From NCBI GenBank assembly GCA_028583405.1, contig CM053256.1:12587954-12651953 (forward strand): a DNA stretch of 64,000 bases, written 5' to 3'. Numbering within the stretch: the stretch's first letter is position 1; each line of letters starts with the position of its first letter. A program made the translations under genes and the position numbers. The notes below the pieces were generated by a model. That model worked only from the letters and a program-made list of their open reading frames with translations. It had not been told where the DNA came from and did no database searches. Positions 59,692 through 64,000 of this stretch are shown one piece after another. Origin of the DNA: Pogonophryne albipinna. Lineage: Eukaryota; Chordata; Actinopteri; Perciformes; Artedidraconidae.

Positions 59692-60123
59692 AGGTGAGCT
59701 ATCATGCAAAATGCACTTTTGTACGTCTTTTATGCATGAATATGTGTCCCCGGTGTTCCAGGGAACTCACCAAGTGTCAGAAAACACAACCCTCTCTATT
59801 TTCCTCTATACCCAAATCCCTTAAAAAGGGGCTGCAACGGATCTGATACAGACTGATCCAGATTTGAACACTTCTATGACGTCACAGAAGTGGCGCTACG
59901 GCTATTGGGCCAACTCCACCAATCAGGAGGAGACAGCCACGGACATTGCCGTTCGAAAGCGCTGGAGACGCGGTAGTACATATGCCTGTAGATGGTGATG
60001 TTCTCACAGAATCAGCCCATCAGCATGATTTGTTTGGTATTTTGAAAAATAAAAAGTATAAATATGCCTTATATAGGTATGGTCCTACACTATATTATTC
60101 AAATATAGCATGATAGGTCCACT
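59692..60123. mobile_element. piggyBac-like MITE inserted at TTAA within an array unit
   Basis: 432 bp between TTAA at 59688-59691 and TTAA at 60124-60127, with ends AGGTGAGCTATCATGC and the reverse complement AGTGGACCTATCATGC. Neighbouring units read caaagTTAActtgct, which is the empty target site. Internal sequence is related to 30711-31395. Confidence 0.88.
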
Positions 60124-60679
60124 TTAACTTGCTACAGCGCTAGTGAAGAGAGTGTTTCCGCTCCCCTCTCCCTGCTCACAGTTGGTTCCTGTTCCATCCT
60201 CCAGTTAACTGAGTGCTGTCGCTCAAAGTTAACTTGCTACAGCGCTAGTGAAGAGTGTTTCCGCTCCCCTCTCCCTGCACACAGTTGGTTCCTGTTCCAT
60301 CCTCCAGTTAACGGAGTGCTCTCGCTCAAAGTTAACTTGCTACAGCGCTAGTGAAGAGAGTGTTTCCGCTCCCCTCTCACTGCACACAGTTGGTTTAATG
60401 CCCATTCCATCCTTCAGTTAGCAGAGTGCTCTCGCTTAGGCTAACTCGCTACGGCGCTAGTGGAGAGAGTATTCTCGCTCTCCTCTCACGGCATAAAACC
60501 ATTAACTGACTTCATTGTTCTCACCCCAGTTAGCAGAGTGCTCACGCTCAAGCAAACTACTATTGTGCTCACTCCCCTCCACTGCATATTTGTTTCCTGG
60601 CCCAGTTATTTACAGTCAGCTGAGTGCTCTAGCTATTGCTAGGTCTAACGGCTCTAACACCTGTATGGCTCCTCTTTAA

Positions 60680-61900
60680 CCAGAGGATGGCCATGACCTT
60701 TGCCCCTCTTGTCTTGGCCTCGAGCATCTGAGGGAGGGCCTTTCGGTGCGGTAGGAGCTGCTAGACTAGCCGAGGTTGAACTACTGACTGAGGGTGGCCT
60801 TCCCCCTGCACAGTCGACTCTGCACAGCCCAACCTACCCATCCTAGGCGTTGGGCCGCAGAGGCTGCGGGTGCACCGCCCAAGAAGAGGACTAAGCCTGA
60901 TAGGCTGTCCTCCAGGGTGGACCTACTCACTACTGAGCTAGCCCAGATGAAGTCACTCCTCTTGGCTCTCCATTCTGGTGCCCGTGCAGAGCACGCCGCT
61001 GCCCACCCATGGCTGAGCTGGTTCTAGATGACGATGTGTTCTCGATGGCAGCTTCAGCCACTCAATTTGATGAGTATGACGGGGAGAGCCCATCCCATGC
61101 TTCTGGGCCTGGCTCCTGTACCTCAGCTCATGGTCCCTCGGAGGAGGCAGATGACGGCTCCATGGGTACCGTCATTCGCATGGCACTGGCTCACCAGCAG
61201 CTGGATGCGCAGCAGTCCGTAACAGCGCCTGCCAGTGTGTTCTTTAGGCGCACTCTTCACAACCTTTACTGTTCCTCCCTCTTGTGAGTATCTGAGGGAG
61301 TTACATGCATGCTGGAGGACACTAAGGCTCTTTACAGTCTTACGTCCGATGGCCGAGCCCTGGCAGCCATGCAGGATGCGGCAAGAGTTGGCCTTGACCA
61401 CACGCCGGCTGTTGAGCCTACCATTGCTTCCCTCATAGTTTCCCCCGACGAAGCTCTGAGGTCGGAGGCCAGGTGCCCTCGACTCCAATGTCGGGTCACT
61501 GATGACCTGCTCACTAAGGCTTACGATGCAGCGGCGCGCATGGGCCGTATAGGCAATTCCCTCTCTCAACTCATGCTCGCCCTCTCAGCTTCCCCGCTGC
61601 AGGATGCTCTTAGCGCTTCCTCTACCAGCCTCAGTGACGCCTCATTACAGGCGTTCGCTCTGATGTCTAGAGAGCTTGGGCGCCTGATGTCCACTCTCGT
61701 CCAGACTCGTCGCCAGGTTTGGCTGACACAGTCACCCTTATCAGAGACATGTAGGACTCTCCGTCCACCGGCTCACCCCTGTGCCCGCCATGGGCCTCAG
61801 CGCCCCACGAGGGGGCTGGCCCGCTACAGTCCTGTTAACTCGCCCCCAAGGCAGCCTCGGTATCCGGTGCCTAACCGCCGCCCCCCCAAGAGCCAGAGGC
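60680..61900 (+). pseudogene. DIRS gag-like region
   Basis: The stretch GHDLCPSCLGLEHLREGL near 60685-60750 is a Cys motif typical of DIRS gag N-termini. After stops and frameshifts it continues with an acidic Ser-rich segment (DDDVFSMAASATQFDEYDGE near 61027-61086) and a helical region up to about 61760. A Pro/Arg-rich stretch follows. The frames are broken (stop at about 60850; frame change at about 61290), so it is a relic. Confidence 0.7.
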
Positions 61901-62059
61901 CGGGGGGCAAGGTACTGAGGGCCGGCTGTTGGTTATCTCTCTCAGCAGCAGCTCAACTACCGGGTAGCTCAAGCTTCAGACCCCTGGGTGGTTTCCACCT
62001 AACCCAAGGGTACAAGCTTCAGTTCCGACGCTGGCCCCCAGTCTTCAGCCGGGTCAAGA

Positions 62060-62625
62060 TGACCACCATAAGCGACCTGGCAAAAGAAATCGCCCTAAAC
62101 CAGGAGCTGTCCGTCCTCCTTGCCAAGGGTTCAATCGAGCCTGTGGACCCCATCTCACAGGCTTCTACTCGACCTACTTCCTGGTAAGGAAGAAAGGCAG
62201 TGGACTTCGCCCAATCCTCGATCTGAGGGGACTCAACAAGTTCCTAAAGATTTTACCTTTCCATGTGCTGAGCACAGCGGACGTTCTTCGTACCGTGGCC
62301 AGGGGGGGAATGGTTCACGTCCGTCGACTTGAAGGACGCTTATTTTCATGTGCCTATTGTGCCTCATCACAGGCAGTTTCTTCGCTTTGCATTCAGAGGC
62401 CGTCATTTCCAGTTCAGGGTGTTCCATTCGGACTCTCCCTCTCCTTAGACGACTGGTTAATCTGTGCACCATCCCGGTTACAGACGATCCAGGACACGGC
62501 TCTCCTTCTCTCTCATGTCGCCCGGCTAGGCTGTCTGAACCCCTCTCAGAGCCTAACCTTCATTGGGGTGACTCTGGACACAGTCACTCAACCAGCGAAG
62601 CAGTGTTCTCGCCCCCACTCCTGGT
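62060..62625 (+). pseudogene. DIRS reverse transcriptase, frameshifted and internally deleted
   Basis: Recognisable blocks in order: KGSIEPVDPIS, then a frameshift, FYSTYFLVRKKGSGLRPILD, a second frameshift in a G7 run at 62301-62310, SVDLKDAYFHVPIVPHHRQF (first catalytic Asp) and PFGLSLS. This last runs directly into LDDWLICAPSRLQ, the second catalytic motif. The 20-30 residues normally between PFGLSLSP and the Y-L-D-D box are missing. The LTFIGVTLDT block follows. Confidence 0.8.
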
Positions 62626-63295
62626 AGACGTGATGCTTTATTCTAGCAGCAGCCGACTGGATAGGCTGTCCTGCTGAAACTTCTTTTTTTTTCCAGCTAG
62701 GTGAAGGCAGTGCTCTCGCTCCTGCTCCCTCTGCTGGTAACATGGGTGTAGTTACATCCCTTTTGAGTTCGGCGAGTAGAAGCGTTGCTCTACTCTTTCT
62801 GTTCAGCAGGTAGCTGGTGAAGGCTGTGTTCTCGCACCCCGCTCCTGCCTACGCTGCATCTGGCATTCGTTATTAACTCAACCAGTGAGCGCGGTGTTCT
62901 CGCCCCTGCTCCTGGTAGACTCGCTGCTTCATTCTAGCAGCAGCTGCCTGGCTAAACTGCCCTGTTAAATTTCCTTATCTACTCCACCTAGGTGAATGCA
63001 GTGCTCGCTCCCGCTCTCTCTGATGGTAACGTGGTGGAGGACATATACATCCCTCTCTATGTCCGGCGTGTAGGAGCATTGCTCCACTCTTTACGTTCAG
63101 CAGGTAGCTTGTGGAGGCTGTGTTCTTGCACCCGCTCCCGGTTACGCTGCATCTGGAATTCGTTATCAACTCAACCAGTGAAGGCAGTGTTCTCGCCCCC
63201 GCTCCTGGTAGGCGTGTTGCTTGATTCTAGCAGGAGCCGCCTGGCTAGGCTGTCCTGTTAAACGTCCTTGTTTAACCCAGCTAGGTGCGGGCCTG
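62587..63295 (+). repeat. About 290-bp tandem repeats replacing the RNase H region
   Basis: The block starting actcaaccag and continuing gtgttctcgcccc recurs at about 62587, 62876 and 63171, giving roughly 2.4 copies with a 289-295 bp period. Each copy contains a ctcctggtaga/ggc box, attctagcagcagc and a ctaggtgaaggcagtgctc box. No RNase H signature is seen between the RT and the next coding block. Confidence 0.75.
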
Positions 63296-63500
63296 TCCAT
63301 CTGCTGCACAGACTCTGCTGTGGGACGCCTTGGCGTCTCCCCAACAGGAAGGACCTCTTGTCTCAGTTGGAGGGTCGGATGTGGCAGCCCGCCCCTGCCG
63401 CCTCCAGCTGTGGGTCTGGCCACTGGAGGGCCCGACCCACTGCTGAGCGACTGCATAGAGTCTGTCAGGAAGACTATTCTCAAATGCCAGGGCACCATCT
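63280..63500 (+). pseudogene. DIRS pol segment after the repeat block
   Basis: Encodes PWRLPNRKDLLSQLEGRMWQ and a Gly/Trp/Arg-rich stretch, matching the part of DIRS pol between RNase H and the recombinase. It is in a different frame from the RT blocks. Confidence 0.55.
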
Positions 63501-63589
63501 ACTCGTAGGCAGTACGAAAACAGGTGGAAACTGTTTTGTTTTTTTGACTGGTGCCAAGGGCGAAATGAGGACCCAGTATATTGCTCTGT

Positions 63590-64000
63590 GCCTACGACCC
63601 TTGAGTTCCTGCAGTCCCTCCTGGACGACGGCCGGTGTCCCGCTACCGTCAGGGTGTATGTGGCTGCTATATCAGCTCAACACACAAGGGCTGACCACAG
63701 CACAGTGGGAGCCATAGGTTGGTATCCCTCTTTTTAAGGGGGAGCTCTGAGGCTTCGCCCCCCCGAATATCCCAAGGGCCCCTACATGGGACCTGCCCTT
63801 GGTGCTGGATGCCCTATGCTCGCCTCCTGTTGAACCTTTGTTACAGGCAGAACTGGAGTGGCTCTCCGCTAAGACTGCTTTCCTTCTTGCCATCACCTCA
63901 GCAAAGCGTGTAAGCGAGCTTCAGGCCTTGTCCGTGAACAGCTCGTGTCTGAGGTGGAACTCAGATGGCTCAGGTGTCACCTTATGGCCGAACACAGCGT
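63590..64000 (+). pseudogene. DIRS tyrosine recombinase, N-terminal part, cut by window
   Basis: EFLQSLLDDGRCPATVRVYV (63602-63661) is the SAM-like core-binding helix region. After a frame change, LVLDALCSPPVEPLL and FLLAITSAKRVSELQALSV (63880-63935) give the box-I Arg of tyrosine recombinases. The HxxR motif and the catalytic Tyr would lie beyond 64000. A stop and a frameshift between the two blocks suggest it is inactive. Confidence 0.75.

Larger units (their letters stand above)
58653..60570 (+). repeat. Tandem array, 12 units of 103-109 bp, in DIRS leader
   Basis: Units start (tagtgaag-like) at 58653, 58761, 58869, 58977, 59085, 59189, 59293, 59600, 60141, 60246, 60349 and 60458. The first four steps are exactly 108 bp; later ones are 103-109. 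Two larger gaps are insertions (about 203 bp and 437 bp). Each unit has a ccagttagc/ccagttaac element and tgctctcgctcaa. Confidence 0.92.
58140..64000 (+). mobile_element. DIRS-like tyrosine-recombinase retrotransposon, decayed, cut by window edge
   Basis: A leader begins near 58140 (gaccgccagaggcggtgctt). A tandem array follows at 58653-60570, then a gag-like region with a GHDLCPSCLGLEH motif, a broken DIRS-type RT (LVRKKGSGLRPILDLRGLNK, SVDLKDAYFHVPIVPHHRQF), a tandem-repeat block, an LPNRKDLLSQLEG-type segment and a tyrosine-recombinase start (TSAKRVSELQALSV). DIRS elements combine RT/RNase H with a tyrosine recombinase and lack an integrase. Several frameshifts and stops show that this copy cannot encode its proteins. 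The left boundary is approximate, and the right end is outside the window. Confidence 0.85.

Noticed and set aside
58653..60570. CRISPR-like regular repeats
   Set aside because: Units are contiguous ~105-bp tandem repeats without unique spacers, inside a eukaryotic retroelement.

Overview
The window is vertebrate nuclear DNA, almost certainly from a teleost fish. It has split genes with GT-AG introns, fish-type interspersed repeats (tRNA-derived SINE, L2/CR1-like LINE 3' ends, TTAA-flanked MITEs, a DIRS-type retrotransposon) and long CA/TG microsatellites. It is not prokaryotic: most long open frames are chance, and the real coding sequence is in short exons on the minus strand.

Two protein genes can be assembled, both on the minus strand and in tandem. 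(1) zbtb32 (PLZF-like/ROG BTB zinc-finger repressor): four coding exons between 13686 and 8414, 500 codons, all phases consistent. It has an N-terminal BTB domain, a long low-complexity middle, four C2H2 fingers and a PLZF/ZBTB32-type tail. (2) aplp1 (amyloid precursor-like protein 1): 17 coding exons between 53038 and 23919, 717 residues, all phases consistent. It has a signal peptide, E1 (growth-factor-like and copper-binding-like subdomains), acidic region, E2, juxtamembrane stalk, one transmembrane helix and a YENPTY tail. There is no Kunitz exon, as expected for APLP1 and unlike APP/APLP2. In human both genes lie in 19q13.12, so this looks like conserved local synteny.

Layout. 1-8.3 kb: no gene, with remnants of hAT-like ends, a LINE RT fragment and LINE/SINE tails. 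8.3-16.7 kb: zbtb32. 16.7-21 kb: intergenic. 21-23.9 kb: probable aplp1 3' UTR. 23.9-53.1 kb: aplp1, whose first intron alone is about 18.6 kb. 53.1-54.4 kb: upstream region with one weak candidate divergent first exon. 54.4-57.8 kb: nested repeats bounded by 33-bp terminal inverted repeats and containing a fold-back structure. 58.1-64 kb: a decayed DIRS-like retrotransposon cut by the window edge. It has a 12-unit tandem array in its leader, two insertions in that array, a gag-like region, a broken RT, tandem repeats where RNase H is expected, and the start of a tyrosine recombinase.

The most notable non-gene signals are a perfect 45-bp hairpin in an aplp1 intron, a MITE insertion whose empty site is preserved in neighbouring tandem repeats, the fold-back composite at 54.8-56.5 kb, and the rearranged DIRS copy. 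No completely new gene system was found. Every exon boundary here is inferred by eye from splice sites, phase and family similarity; no alignment or transcript evidence was available.
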